From assembly GCF_000182925.2 (NCBI RefSeq), contig NC_026503.1, forward strand, positions 4,216,001-4,280,000: a DNA stretch of 64,000 nucleotides. Reading direction: 5' to 3'. Positions 40,733-53,129 of the stretch are shown in pieces. This DNA is from Neurospora crassa OR74A. Taxonomy: Eukaryota > Ascomycota > Sordariomycetes > Sordariales > Sordariaceae. The first letter of the stretch is position 1. Every line of letters begins with the position of its first letter. The position numbers and the translations under genes are program-made. The notes beneath the pieces were generated by a model. It did no database searches and was not told the origin of the DNA. It was given only the letters and a program-made list of their open reading frames with translations.

Positions 40733-41659
40733 TTTAATACTGCAATTAAAATTCAAATATTTAATACTTCCTATATTTTAATAAATTTTATTTAATTATA
40801 TTAAATAAACCTTTTTATAAAGTATTTATATTCTTTATTATATACTTACTATATTTAATAAAATGAAGTATAATTAAATATTTTTAATAAGATTCTAATT
40901 TTTCTTTTTCTTTAAATGAATATATTGGAATTTCTAATATTATTATATATAAAGTATTTAAGGTAGAATTAACTATATAATATTAAGGAATATTAAAAAA
41001 TAAATATATATTATTATTATATATTACTTCTTTTTTAAACTCATATTTTTATTATATATACTTTATAATTATATAAATATAAAGGCTAATATATATTTAT
41101 AGTAATAGAAAATAAAGTAAAAGGTAATATTAAAAAAAAGAAATAAAAGGTAATATTAAAGAAAAAGGTATTTTAAACTTATTTATATTTTAGATTTATA
41201 TTAAATAAATAAGTAATATTATAAATTATTAAATACTTTAAATAATACATTTTAAAATCTTTTATTTTAATTTTTTATTATATATTCTAGAAATTTCTAG
41301 GAAAATAATTAAAATAAAAGTTTTTATATTATATTTATACTATAATATATATAATATACATCTATATATATATAGAGAGATACTCTATTATATTTAAGAA
41401 ATTATTCACTACTTTTTATATTTATAATTCTATTATATAGAAAAAAAGTAACAAAGTTTTCTCTATCTCTCTTTAACCTTCTATTCTTATATTAAGAAAA
41501 AGTTTCCCTTACTCTCCAAATAATCCTCATCTTTTAATATTAAGACTCAATTCTATCTATTTATTATAATACCGAAAGTACTATAGAATCTCAACAACCA
41601 TCTCCCGTAGATTAAGGAAATATACAAGAAGAATATTCTAATATTAATAATTTTACAAA

Positions 41660-43290
41660 AACTCCTCCGAAATTATAATATTAATACTACTCGCAATACA
41701 ATTAACAAATTTCTCCAACGAAATAACATTATACCTCAATAAGAGCGGACTTTATACAATGACTAATTAGATTACAAAGTAAGAGAACTCTTCTTTCAAC
41801 TATACCCAAGTAATAAGGACCTTCTTACCCAACTATAGTAAAAAGGGTTTACTATTATACAAAAAGGGTTGGAAAATATTCAACATAAACTTAACATCTA
41901 TAAGAAATTAAATCCGAACACCCTTAAAGACCGCTTAATAGAACTCAAACACATCTTCGAATCTTTAAACAATAACGAAAACGAAGCTTCCATACGGGAA
42001 ATAAATAAACAGCAAATCTATTACTATATTTATTAGTAATTTAAAATCTATATACTTCAATAAAAACTATTTAAAACTTTCTAAAAGTTCTATCCTAAAT
42101 AAATTTAAAAGTATTTAAATCAAATATAAAAATAACGTAGAGGATGGATAACGCCTAGGCTGAACTATATATAGTATATTAATAGATATTATAAATTATA
42201 GAATTTTGGAATCGAAATTTATAGAAGTATTAATACTTATTCAAGATTTATACTATAAATATACGTAGGGACCTCTACATTAATATAATAATTTATTTTA
42301 AAGTAGTAGTTAGAAATTATTAACTAAATACGAAAGTTATTTATAATTATATAATTAAACTTAGGAACGGAAACGATCCTCCTTATTATATATTATTAGT
42401 AGCTCTTATAAGGGTCGTAGGATACCTAATACTTTAGACCTTAAAGGATCGCCCAAAATCGTATTAAAATAATTAAGCACTGCAAGAATAAAGACGAAAT
42501 AATAATCTACATTGTAAGTTAAGGACAAAATACGCTACCTATATAGGGGAATAATTCCGAACTGCCTTTCGACTACTATTAATTAACCGGCAGAAATATT
42601 AATAATTAATAGATTAAAAGTTAGTAAAGGTAATTTTACGAAGGTAAAATAAAAAAGTAGATAGTAAATTTATATTAATTATCTATAATTAAGCTTAATC
42701 TAATATACTTTAGGAATATTTCAAAATATTATATATAAATAGCAATTTTATTAAAGGAAGTATCCCTAACTAAATTACCCTACTATATATTTTTATACTA
42801 CAAATTCGAATAGGGGTTTCTAAGTTCGTAAAGTATTAGAACGCCCATACTATTTATACTCAATATAAAAAATGTTATATATATATAAGAAAGCTATATC
42901 TCCTTTACTATAGCCCTAATTTAGAGGAGGCAATAAATTGTATATATAAAATTAATTAGGATTAATAGTATATTTTTAAGATAATAGTCGATATTAACCC
43001 GTTCGATTTAGAAGAGTACCTACCGGCTAATATATATTACAAATACATAGAAATTATATAAAGTTTTTAGAAGAGAATAATGAACCCTCCTTATTACTTA
43101 TATTTCGAAGAATATCTTTATTTAAAAGATAAATTTCGGGAAAATTGGAGTGATAGGAGGAATATAATGCTAAAATTAGTTTCCTATATAATAGGAGGGT
43201 TACTCTTTTTATAGAAGAGGTTAGAAATCGAAGGTATTAATTTCTAGTAGATTATATAATTAGCCTTAGACGAGGATAGTAATATAAATA
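41660..43290 (+). pseudogene. RIP-destroyed integrase-core (D,D,E) protein relic
   Basis: Reading the plus strand in shifting frames gives a fungal integrase-core pattern. A helical N-terminal part (about 41680-42010) includes KGFTIIQKGLENIQHKLNIY. Then comes GIEIYRSINTYSRF at 42208-42249, matching the IDAYSR motif, an NLGTET stretch at about 42358-42375 matching SDxGTET, and a NNQ-stop-IKS stretch at about 42601-42621 matching NQRIESWW. In all three places the catalytic acid is replaced as a G-to-A change would do (Asp to Asn, Asp to Asn, Glu to Lys). LEEYLPANIYYKY near 43010-43040 resembles the family's C-terminal end. In-frame TAA/TAG codons sit where Gln or Trp is expected. It is certainly non-functional. 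Family assignment is by remembered motif pattern, so superfamily placement is tentative. Confidence 0.65.
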
Positions 43291-43899
43291 CAAACCTAGG
43301 GGAATATAAGGGAAAGGAAGATAATTAGATATATTAGAATACTATATATATTTATAGGATATATATATAAATATAATACGAAATAATTCTATTTTACCTA
43401 ATTAAACTACTTTGTAGTTCTATAGTTTCTTTTATAAATAGTCTAGCGTAATTATAAAAGGGGATAAATAATTTAATATAATATATATTTTTTAATCGCT
43501 TTCTATTCTCTATATCCTAAATTATATTCTTTTTATAATACTACGATTAAAGGATTATAAATTACTTTATAAATTAATATATCCGGGCCCAAATATTCTC
43601 GACTATCGTTCCCTTTCCTTTACTAGGTAAGATATCTGCCCGGATTGCGGAATAATACTTGCCCGAATAAAACTACTTAATAATAATTCCTCTTACAGTA
43701 TAACGCCAGCTGTAAGTTCTAATGCCTCTTCTTTTTATTTATAAATTATATTTACTATATAACTAATTTAAGCCGTTTTATAATATTTTACTCTATATTA
43801 AACTCTATTTATTTATCTTCGTAGTATACCCCTTATATTAGGAATTCCCGGTTTATAAGGCCTACCCCCTCCTCCCTCCCGGTTTCTACTTTCTATAAT
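42640..43899. other. Tail of the integrase relic and AT-rich DNA without other readable content
   Basis: After the integrase motifs the plus strand still gives family-like fragments to about 43290. From there to about 43900 I see only AT-rich sequence with a few GC-richer patches and no readable relic. Confidence 0.4.
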
Positions 43900-45173
43900 T
43901 AGAGTAACTATAAAGGTAAGAGAGTATAATATTAATACTATAAAAAAAGGAAATATAGTCGAATATATTAATATAAAGTAGTATATTATTTACTATATAG
44001 AAGTGAATAATAGTACTATTATAATTAAGGAATTTATAGTTACTAAATGTGCTTGGCTTGCAATAAAAAAGGAAATTCCGAAATATAATTATATTAATAC
44101 TCTACGAAACTTTGTCCGTTATTTTATTAAAAAATACGAGTTCGATAAATTTAATAATACTAAAGAGATTTGGAAGGAGATTAATAATTTCTAGATTATA
44201 GATATAACGGATTTCGTTAGCCGGAATAAATATTTACAATTCGTATTAGTATTTTTCGCCCCTAATTAGAGATTATTATTGTATAATATTATATAAAAGA
44301 TTCCGAAGAACCTTAATAAAGAATATACAAAGAGTAACTATAGTAAATTATATCCTATTTATTTAATTTAAATAAAGTTTAATAAAGTAATATTTAATAA
44401 TAGTATTTAGGATATAATAACTATATAGTATAAAAAGCGTACCTATAGTATTTAGTTTTAATTAATTCTAGTAAAGAAGCGTTCGATAATAATATTTTCT
44501 ATAGTAAAGTTATTTATTAAAAATAATTTTTATTCTACTTCGAATAAAGACCCCTTTATATCGGTAGACGAAAGTAATATTGCTACCCCGGCTCGGAAGC
44601 TACGTAAAATAAATATTATTAAGATTAAGCCCGGTAAAGAGTTACTAGAAATTACTATTTCCTATAGGGTTACTATTATTAATATAGAAAATACTATAAT
44701 TTTACAATTAAGGCCCGTAGGTTTGTAACTAAGGCCTACTGTCCGTAAGATGGGCGTTGTTAAGTTAAAACCTATTAACGAGCTACCCTTTACTATAACC
44801 GCCCCTAAATAGAATAATATCGGGTTATAATAGGCTAATACTATTAATATAGACTATTCTAAAGAGGAGGACTTATTTGTAGAGGAACTTAGTCTTTTTA
44901 TTAGGGAATAAATTAGAGTATAAGAAGGCAAAATATTTATAAATAAGGATAAGTAAGTATCCTCCGAGTATATATTTAATATTATAGATAATATATATAT
45001 GTTTAGAGTAGTACCCTCTGTAGAGGATTAAATTATATTGTAGTAGATAGAATTAGATTATATTGTATTTCGTCCTCGTTCGAGTAGGAAGGCGAAGGGG
45101 AAGGTAAAGGAGTTTACTATAATTGGAGTATTAATTCGGAGGACTAAAAGATCGTAGATATAATATATAGGAT
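43900..45173 (+). pseudogene. Unrecognised plus-strand coding relic
   Basis: A coherent plus-strand reading frame includes a 63-codon open piece at 44003-44194 (VTKCAWLAIKKEIPKYNYIN). It continues with mostly RIP-type stops to the gap, including lysine-rich stretches such as RPRSSRKAKGKVKEF near 45070-45110. It keeps more TG/CA than its surroundings. I do not recognise the family. It lies between the integrase relic and the helicase relic on the same strand and could belong to either element. Confidence 0.4.
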
Positions 45174-45273
45174 NNNNNNNNNNNNNNNNNNNNNNNNNNN
45201 NNNNNNNNNNNNNNNNNNNNNNNNNNNNNNNNNNNNNNNNNNNNNNNNNNNNNNNNNNNNNNNNNNNNNNNNN
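45174..45273. other. Assembly gap (100 N)
   Basis: Exactly 100 N, most likely a placeholder for a gap of unknown size. Relics on the two sides may not be adjacent in the real genome. Confidence 0.98.
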
Positions 45274-45660
45274 TTTAATATTAATCCTACTTTTAATTTC
45301 GTAACTTTTTTTTTTTACTATAATTAATATTCATTATTAAATAAAATCTAGGGAGTTCCTTCGTTAAGCGCTATAATCACCATCCCAAGAAATAAGTATT
45401 ATATTTTACTTATTCTTTATTATATTAATCTAAAACTTAGTATTAAATATAGCCCAATTTAGTTCTACCTTCGATAAAGTTTTAGGGTTTATTCGACACT
45501 TTAAAACTTATTCCAACCTCACTATCTCGCCCTCTCCCGGATTAACATTATACGAATATATTACTACTATCGTCGAATATATATACCTAATAGAATACTC
45601 TAAACTTTAGACTCATTTTATATATACTATCGTCCAATTTCTACTTAATCTAATCTTTCA

Positions 45661-46830
45661 ATTAGTTATAAATTCCAACCGCCGTAAACCTCGTCCGGAA
45701 TAGGTTGAATATATCCATTATATTATATACTATTTCGGCGATATTATCCTTATAGTAATAATTAATTTTAGTAAGAATATTATACTTTAAATAATATTAA
45801 TAATCTTACTAAACAAAATCACTTTATAAATTATTCCTTTAAACCGTCTTAATTAGAAATAGAGGGATGTTATTATAAAGTACCCTAGCGCTAAACCTCT
45901 ACTTATTAATTAGGACCTTTATAAAGTATATTTAATAATTATTACTCGAAGTATAAAGTATTTAATTAATATATTTAAATTTATATAATATAGGACTATA
46001 TACGTACTGGACGTTTTACACATATTCTCCTCGGGCTTAAGTAGGCTCTTCACTATTAATTCCTTAAAATCCTTCGCAATCTAAAATTTACTATCCGTAT
46101 AATATTTATAATTATAAACGAACTTTATACAATCTACTAATAACGTAATTTCTACGCTAAATTCTCTAATCTCTTTTAACTCCACCGGACCCTTCCCCTC
46201 TCTATTCCTTAATTCAACTATATAACTATATTAATTAGAGAATCCAAAATTTATATACAATAATACACTAATTTTTATAAACTTAAAGAATCTTCTAACT
46301 CCTTATATATTATCCGCGCTTCAATCGACCGCCCTAATATTAATATAATTTTCAATTATATTCCGTTTAGCGAAAGTTAAGCTTTTAAACAACTTAAATT
46401 TCTCCTTATCCTTATAGTAGGGGTAATAATCCCTAAAATTATTATTTATATTAATAGTAAGGACTTAATTAGTAAAGTAAGGAAATATCTTATTTATACT
46501 ATAATTAAGTGCAATTTCTATACTAGAGTTAAAGCGCCTATAGTAGTCTAAATTTACTATTCTTATATCTACCCCCCTAACTAGGAACGTCTATATTAGT
46601 AATTTATTACCCTTAATTCCCAATACCGTATTATTATATCGATAGTCGTATTAGGGATAAATATAAATATACTTAACGTAGCCCGAGTTATATAATATAG
46701 CGAAATTACATCTAAGGATATTACGGATTTATAGTAACGTTTTAATTACGCTATTCGCGCTAGCAGAGAGGGTATTGTCTATTTTTTTATACTTTATTAG
46801 TATTTTAATCGACTTAAATATATATTTAAA
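45661..46830 (+). pseudogene. RIP-degraded RecQ-like DExH helicase relic
   Basis: Plus-strand translation shows helicase motifs in order. KPRPE-stop-VEYIHYIIYYFGD leads into motif I at about 45758-45780, reading IINFSKNIIL for an original GFGKS-type loop. QRDVIIKYPSAKPLL follows. Motif II is at 46111-46131 (IINELYT for IDExHT) with RNFYAKF just after. Motif V is at about 46627-46685 (IISIVVLGININILNVARVI, like ATxxLGMGINIPxV), and motif VI at about 46720-46790 (DL-stop-stop-RFNYAIRASREG, like DLWQRFGRAxR). Stops replace Gln or Trp, and Asp/Gly changes fit G-to-A transitions. Frame shifts between motifs show further decay. The DLWQRF form of motif VI matches helicases found in repetitive fungal DNA rather than housekeeping RecQ. 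The 3' part may run to about 47.3 kb. Confidence 0.7.
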
Positions 46831-47789
46831 AAGCCGTCTTTATTATAAAACCAATTATATAATAACTATTTACGTATATATAATACTAAATCGTCGTTTA
46901 TATTAAATACAATCTTTAATATAGTTTAATTTTAATTACTTAATTAATTTAAACGCCCTTCGTTTATAACAAACCCTAATTTTAATATATTCAGAATTAT
47001 TAAACCGAAGAAATAAACGAAGTATAATACTAAGCAACGGGCTAAGTTAATTGTATATTACCCTAATATATATACCGTTACAAATACAAAATATTTCTAT
47101 AAAGCTATTCTCTATATTCTCTAGGGTTACATCGACTACAATAACTACACTCATACTATATATTACAATAAGTATAATTACTACCTCGGTCGGGTTAAAT
47201 AGCTACCTAAAAGGCCGAAGAAGAAGCCTAGCCCACTATCCGATACCTCCAAGGCCGGTATTTTCTTATTACACCTCTAGGATTTCTTCTCGGAATATAT
47301 TATATTAGTATACGTATTATACCGTATTAATTTCCAAATGCCCTACGCTATTCTTTTACCGCCCGAAATTTTCTAGTAAATTATACGTACTATAATCGTA
47401 ATTAAGGTAAGTAATTCGATACGTATATTAGACGACCTAATAATATATATACCCCTCTTATAGGATTAGGAATACCTTAATACTTATAGGCCTAACCTTT
47501 TTACAAAGTATATTAGAATACTATTGGTTATTAAAGTAAATTAGAATAGTAAATATAAGAATAATTCCGTTAAAGATATAGTATATAGTAGGGATAATAT
47601 TATTTAACCTACTTCGCCCTTACTTCCTTATATTTTTATAACCCTAACCCCTATTCCTAATCCCCGCCTTATTAAGCACTACGTAACTACTAATTAGCGT
47701 TAGTATATTCGTTAAGGCACTTTTTACGCTTAATTACTTTTACTCTAATTAAAGTAGATTATTTATTCGGATTAAAGTTATTTAATTCT

Positions 47790-47975
47790 CGCTTTAATTA
47801 GAATTTAATAACTTATATATATTATTTATAAACGACCTTCGCTCTAATTAGAGCGAATCTATTCGCTCTAACTAAAGCGAAAGATAGTAGTTTAGAATTT
47901 ACTTTAACCAAAATGAAAGTCGTTTATAAGTAATATATAAGTTGCTTACTAGACTTTAATTAAAGTAAGAGCCGT
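47790..47975. repeat. About 190 bp imperfect palindrome with CTCTAATTAGAG cores
   Basis: The left arm, with AACTTATATATATT, ATTTATAAACGACC and TTCGCTCTAATTAGAGCGAA, is matched in reverse complement by the right arm, with GTCGTTTATAAGTAATATAT. The centre lies near 47873, where ATTCGCTC meets its partner. The arms have diverged by transitions. It could fold into a long hairpin and may be a relic of a fold-back element. Confidence 0.75.
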
Positions 47976-49041
47976 ATTTAACTATTATAGTATTTTAATC
48001 GAATATAGCGGGTTGGATTCGATTTATTAATTAGGTAGAAAACGTATATATAGGTTTATAATTAATAAATTCACTCCTTACCTCTAGTATTTACTACCAA
48101 CGTTAGCCTCATTTACTCCCCTTCTACACCTTTGTACCTTATAACTTTTAAAAACCTATATATTCCTTAAAGTACTACTTTATTATACTCCTTCTCCTAG
48201 TTCTTTAGTAAATTAAATTTTATTTCCGTTTATATTATCGACCTTAGAATTTAATATTAATACCAAACTTAACGTTTAATATATTTTACTATCCTCCGCC
48301 TATTTTACCTTACTATATTTATTATCCCTATCCGAAAGCTTTATAGCCTAATATAAATTAATCTAAAGCTCCTACGAATACGCTTCTTATATAGAAATCG
48401 GCATTCCGGGAGGGGCGTAGTTAATCTCTAATTATTTAACCTTAGTAATATTAAAAATACTTCCTTCATCCTAGCTCAAATAGCGCCAATTATAAAGTAT
48501 ACGGACAAATGTAATTTCTATCTTAAAGTATAAATTAATATTAAGGCTCAAATTAATACTATTCTTATTATTTAATTTAAATTCCCTATAAATTGAATTA
48601 ATAAACTATTAAGTTTAATAAATAAACCTTATACTTTACGAACTTCGTAATAATTACTATTAATTTATAGTAAAAGGAATACGCCATTTAGCACTTTAAT
48701 AAGTATTAAATTAAGTAACGATATTATTAACCTATAGTAAAAGGAATATACTATCCAACACTTCAAATAAATTTTTAGCTATATAAATACTTATTTAAAG
48801 TACTAAACGGTATATACGTATAGAAGAGAGAATTTAGGGATTAGAGCGAAGAGGGGAGGGGGTAGTTCTTATACCTTTCTAAGAAGGTTTAAAGCCGCTC
48901 TAGATTAGCGTCTCTTCTATTTACCTTAGTATTAGGATAAAAAGTAAGGGCGACTTCGATAAATAGTCTTTAGGGAGGGGAGGGGGTGGGGAAGGTAATA
49001 AAGGTTAAAGTTAGTCCTAAATATTAGAATAAAGACTTAAA

Positions 49042-49320
49042 GCCCGGGGTACTACGTACAAGCCTTATTAATAATTACCTACAACGCTTATTAGTATATT
49101 TACTACTATATTAAAATAAAATTTAAATAACCCGGGGTATAATATATAAACTTTATTTAAAATTACCTACAGCGCTTATCCGTATATTTACTACTATATT
49201 AAGATAAAATTTAAACAGCCCGAAGTACAACGTATAAACCTTATTTAGAATTACCTACAGCGCCTATCTATATATTTACTACTATATTAGGATAAAATCT
49301 AACGACCCGGATATTCCGTC
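49042..49320. repeat. 88-bp tandem repeat, about 3.2 copies
   Basis: Units start with CCCGGGGT or CCCGAAGT at about 49043, 49131 and 49219, with a partial unit at about 49306. Each contains AATTACCTACA and TATATTTACTACTATATTA. Copies differ mainly by C/T and G/A transitions. Confidence 0.85.
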
Positions 49321-49419
49321 TAATTGGAACTAGCGCTATACTCTAATTAGAATAAAATTAAATATATAAAATTATTTTAGGTCTAATATCTATACTTATT
49401 AATAAAGGGAGTTATATTC

Positions 49420-50215
49420 TAATTAGAGTAAAATTAGGGTTTTTCTACCTCTTAAATTTTAAGAAGATTATTGAATATTCTTTTTGTATTTAGTATGGGG
49501 CTGGGGTGGGCGGTTCGTATTCTAATTAGAGCGAAGTATTCTATTTCTTAGAAATTTTAAAAAGATTTAAATATTCTCTCTATATTTAGTACGGGGTTAG
49601 GGTAGACGGTTTATACTTTAATTAAAGTAAAGTATTTTATTTTTTAGAGATTTTAAAAAGATTATTGAATATTCTCTTTATATGTACAGGGCCGGGGTAG
49701 GCGGTTCGTACTTTAATTAGAGTAAAGTATTTTATTTCTTAAAAATTTTAAGAAGATTATTAAATATTCTCTCTATATATATAAGGCCGGGGTAGGCGGT
49801 TTATACTTTAATTAAAGCGAAGTATTTTATCTTTTAAAGATTTTAAGAAGATTATTAAATATTCTTTCTATATATACGGGGCCGGGGTAGGCAGTTCGTA
49901 CTTTAATTAAAGCGAAGTATTTTATCTCTTAGAGATTTTAAGAAGACTTATATTCTCTCTATATATACAAGGCCGGGGTAGGCGGTTCATACTCTAATTA
50001 AAATAAAGTATTTTATTTCTTAAAAATCTTAAAAAGATTTAAATATCCTCTCTATATATACGGGGCTAGGGTGGGCGGTTCGTACTCTAATTAAAGCGAA
50101 GTATTTTATCTTTTAGAAATTTCAAAAAAACTTAAATATTCTCTCTATATTTAGTATAGGGCCGGGGTAGGCGGTTCGTACTCTAACTAGAGCGAAGTTA
50201 AGTATATAAAATTAC
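49420..50215. repeat. About 95-bp tandem minisatellite, about 8 copies
   Basis: GGGCCGGGGTAGGCGGTTCG or variants recur at about 49497, 49593, 49689, 49785, 49879, 49970, 50062 and 50159. Each is followed by TACTCTAATTAGAGCGAAG, then TATTTTAT, a TTTTAAGAAGATT stretch and CTCTCTATATATA. Units differ mostly by transitions. The GC-rich box stands out in this A/T-rich block. The same box and palindrome also occur singly near 50510 and 50985. Confidence 0.92.
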
Positions 50216-50331
50216 TTTAATTTAATATCTTTAATATACCTTTCTATTACGGAAGTAGAGGGGGTCGTATTCTAATAAAAGCGAAATTAAGTATATAAAT
50301 CTAATATATCCAAATAATAACCTACCGGTTC

Positions 50332-50431
50332 NNNNNNNNNNNNNNNNNNNNNNNNNNNNNNNNNNNNNNNNNNNNNNNNNNNNNNNNNNNNNNNNNNNNN
50401 NNNNNNNNNNNNNNNNNNNNNNNNNNNNNNN
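50332..50431. other. Assembly gap (100 N)
   Basis: Exactly 100 N, placed just after the 95-bp minisatellite. The array probably caused the assembly break. Confidence 0.98.
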
Positions 50432-53129
50432 TCTTCTTTACAGGAGTAGTAATAATAATAATAATAGTAGCGGCGGCGGATTATTCTTCGTCCTTTTATA
50501 GTATAGGGGGTAGGGGGTTCGTACTTTAATTAGAACAAAATTAGGCATTCGAAAATACCTTTACTATCCAACGCTAATATAGTAATTACAATATCTTCAT
50601 TTATAGCTAGAGCTCGTAATACCTATTAAAAAGAACAAATTACTTAATAGTATTTCGAATATAGTAGATTATAATTAAATATTTACTAAGAGGGCTAGGC
50701 TTATCCGAATAGAGCGTAGTAAATCGATATTAATTATAATATTTACTTATATAAAATATTATTAGTCGAAGAACTATTTAAATACCTTTTACTATAATAA
50801 GTTAGGACTATCCCGGTTAGCCTAAGGGAAGATCCGATCTAATTTTAGAAATATAATTTCTATTTAAGGGCGTAGGTATATACAATTATTATACTCGAAT
50901 ATTAGGCTAAATATAGCCAACATTTTTATTAAAAGGTAATAATAGGTTAAGAGGTTATATATTTCTACCGTTATTGTAAGGTATAGGGGGGGGGGGTTTA
51001 TATACTCTAATTAGAGCGAAGCTAAATATTCGTTTTATATTTTATCCGTTCCGAATCCTTTTCTAAACTCATCCTTAGCATTATTCTTATACTCCTCCTC
51101 GGAACTATCCATCTTCACCTCATCTTCTATACCCTTAAATTATATATACCTTTAAAATATAACGAATTTATAAAATTTATTTAATTTACTAATTTATAGT
51201 ATTAAGAGATATTCCTTTCCTTATTGGAAGTACCGCTTTCATTATTAATTTCTTTATACTACCTCTCCATCTTCTTCAAATCTACTAGTATCTCCCTTAT
51301 CCCCGCATATATAATCTATAAAATATATATTAATTTAGTAATATCTATCTAAATATCTTCCTAGTTCTTATTTATTTTAGTCTATAATTGCTATAATACG
51401 TTTATTAATTAATTATATCCATTTCAAACCTAAATATAAACCTCTCTTATCGATTCTTCTATACTTACTATTTTACTTTAAATTACTCTTTTTATTATAG
51501 CCCCTATACTTTAAATAATTTCTCTATAATTCTATTTAAATAAATTAATTCAATTTAATATATCGGTAAAGTTGGTAGCTATTTATATTGAGAGCCGGAC
51601 GTATATATTATAGAAGTCGCGGTTAATAATATCGCTATACTTTAATTATTACACTAGGGTTTCTTTAAATTAATAATATCTTTCGGAGGCGTTTAGAAGA
51701 GGGTAGTACATACTAGAGGGTAATTATACTACTTATTTTTATACTAATTTAAATAGGGCTAGGGGGGGCATTAATATAAAATAACGCCTATTTAACTTAT
51801 CGCTAATCTTCATATCCATTCTATACCGCAATTCCAAATACCGTAACTAATTTTCAACAAAGTTAATACAAAGTATAACCTCTATATAAATTAAATTTTT
51901 ATATAATAAAAAAAACCTATACGTCTAATAATATAAAGAGTAGGCCGGGTTTTTAATATACAAGCCTTTCTATCCCAATATATCGTTAAAAATCGCCCGC
52001 TTATAATCCTAAAAGAGATCACTATTATTAATTTCGAACATACTAATACAGTAAGGCTACTTCAGATCCGAACACAATATACAAAACGCTATTACCTAAT
52101 TAGTAAAATACTGGGGAATATACTTAATAATATAATTAATCCAATACTCCTAAAACTTTATTAGAAAGTATAATACTAATACCAATTTAATAAAGTATTA
52201 ATAATTCGCCGTAAATAAATTAAAGATCCTCGACTAGAAGTATAATTATAATATACTAAACTTAGCACCCTTAGTATTATATTCCGGCGGAATAGCAAAA
52301 ATAACTACCTAGACCAAAGATTTATAGTATTCTAAAATAGTAAATATAAACAAACTATTAATAAATTCCTAGTAATCTAATTAATAGGATTAAAAAATAC
52401 AATCCTTATATATTAACTAGACTTATTTAAAGTAGAATTAAATACTATAGAAGGATAGGGTAATATTATTAATTTTTATAGTTATAAAGGGGAGGTCTTC
52501 GGGATTAATGTTCGGAATATATAAAACTTCTTATAAGTATCTATATTAGTATATAATAATTTAAAAAGGATATAACAAGGAAATCTTCTTACCGGCCCCC
52601 TCTATAAACTATTATATATTAAATCAAATTACCGGTTTCTACTTTACTATAATTCTATTTATATAGCCTTTTCAGCCTTCTTCCATTCTTTTTAGGCCTT
52701 CTTCCTAAACCTCTTCCTCTTCGAAATATTATTATACCCTTCCTCTAAGCAGAGCTTCTTCCGCATTAGCCCTAACGTATTAGTACTACCTTTACTATTA
52801 TTATTATTAAAATTAATATTACAATTGGCACTAATATAATTAAGCGAATTATATACGGGTATTAATTATTCGCCTTAAATAAATAAGGCCCGTAACGCTT
52901 AATCCAAAATCGCTAGGGCGTTTACCAGTTATATAAAAGAATTGGCCGGGGGCTAAACGGAAATTAATTAAATTCAACCGCACAAATATAGCAACTTAGA
53001 TTAACTTTACTATATAACAATCCGCATCTTTATTAATATTAGTCGTATTAGCATATTCGAAGTAACTTCTTTTATAACTCAATCTACTTATAATATTTAA
53101 TTAATATATAGCTACTCTATTAAATCCGA
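50432..53129. other. AT-rich DNA with weak, unassigned coding traces
   Basis: Single copies of the CTCTAATTAGAG palindrome lie near 50510 and 50998. A minus-strand acidic fragment, MDSSEEEYKNNAKDEFRKGF, reads at about 51048-51110, and plus-strand fragments such as FNIQAFLSQYIVKNRPLIIL read near 51950-52010. CA is retained but TG is nearly absent here. None of this is enough for a gene call. Confidence 0.4.

Noticed and set aside
49593-49602. GGGGTTAGGG, considered as a telomeric TTAGGG repeat
   Set aside because: It is a single transition variant of the GGGCCGGGGTAGG box in the minisatellite; there is no TTAGGG array.
49420-50215. CRISPR-like array
   Set aside because: The whole 95-bp unit repeats, including the supposed spacers, so it is a minisatellite, and the host is a fungus.
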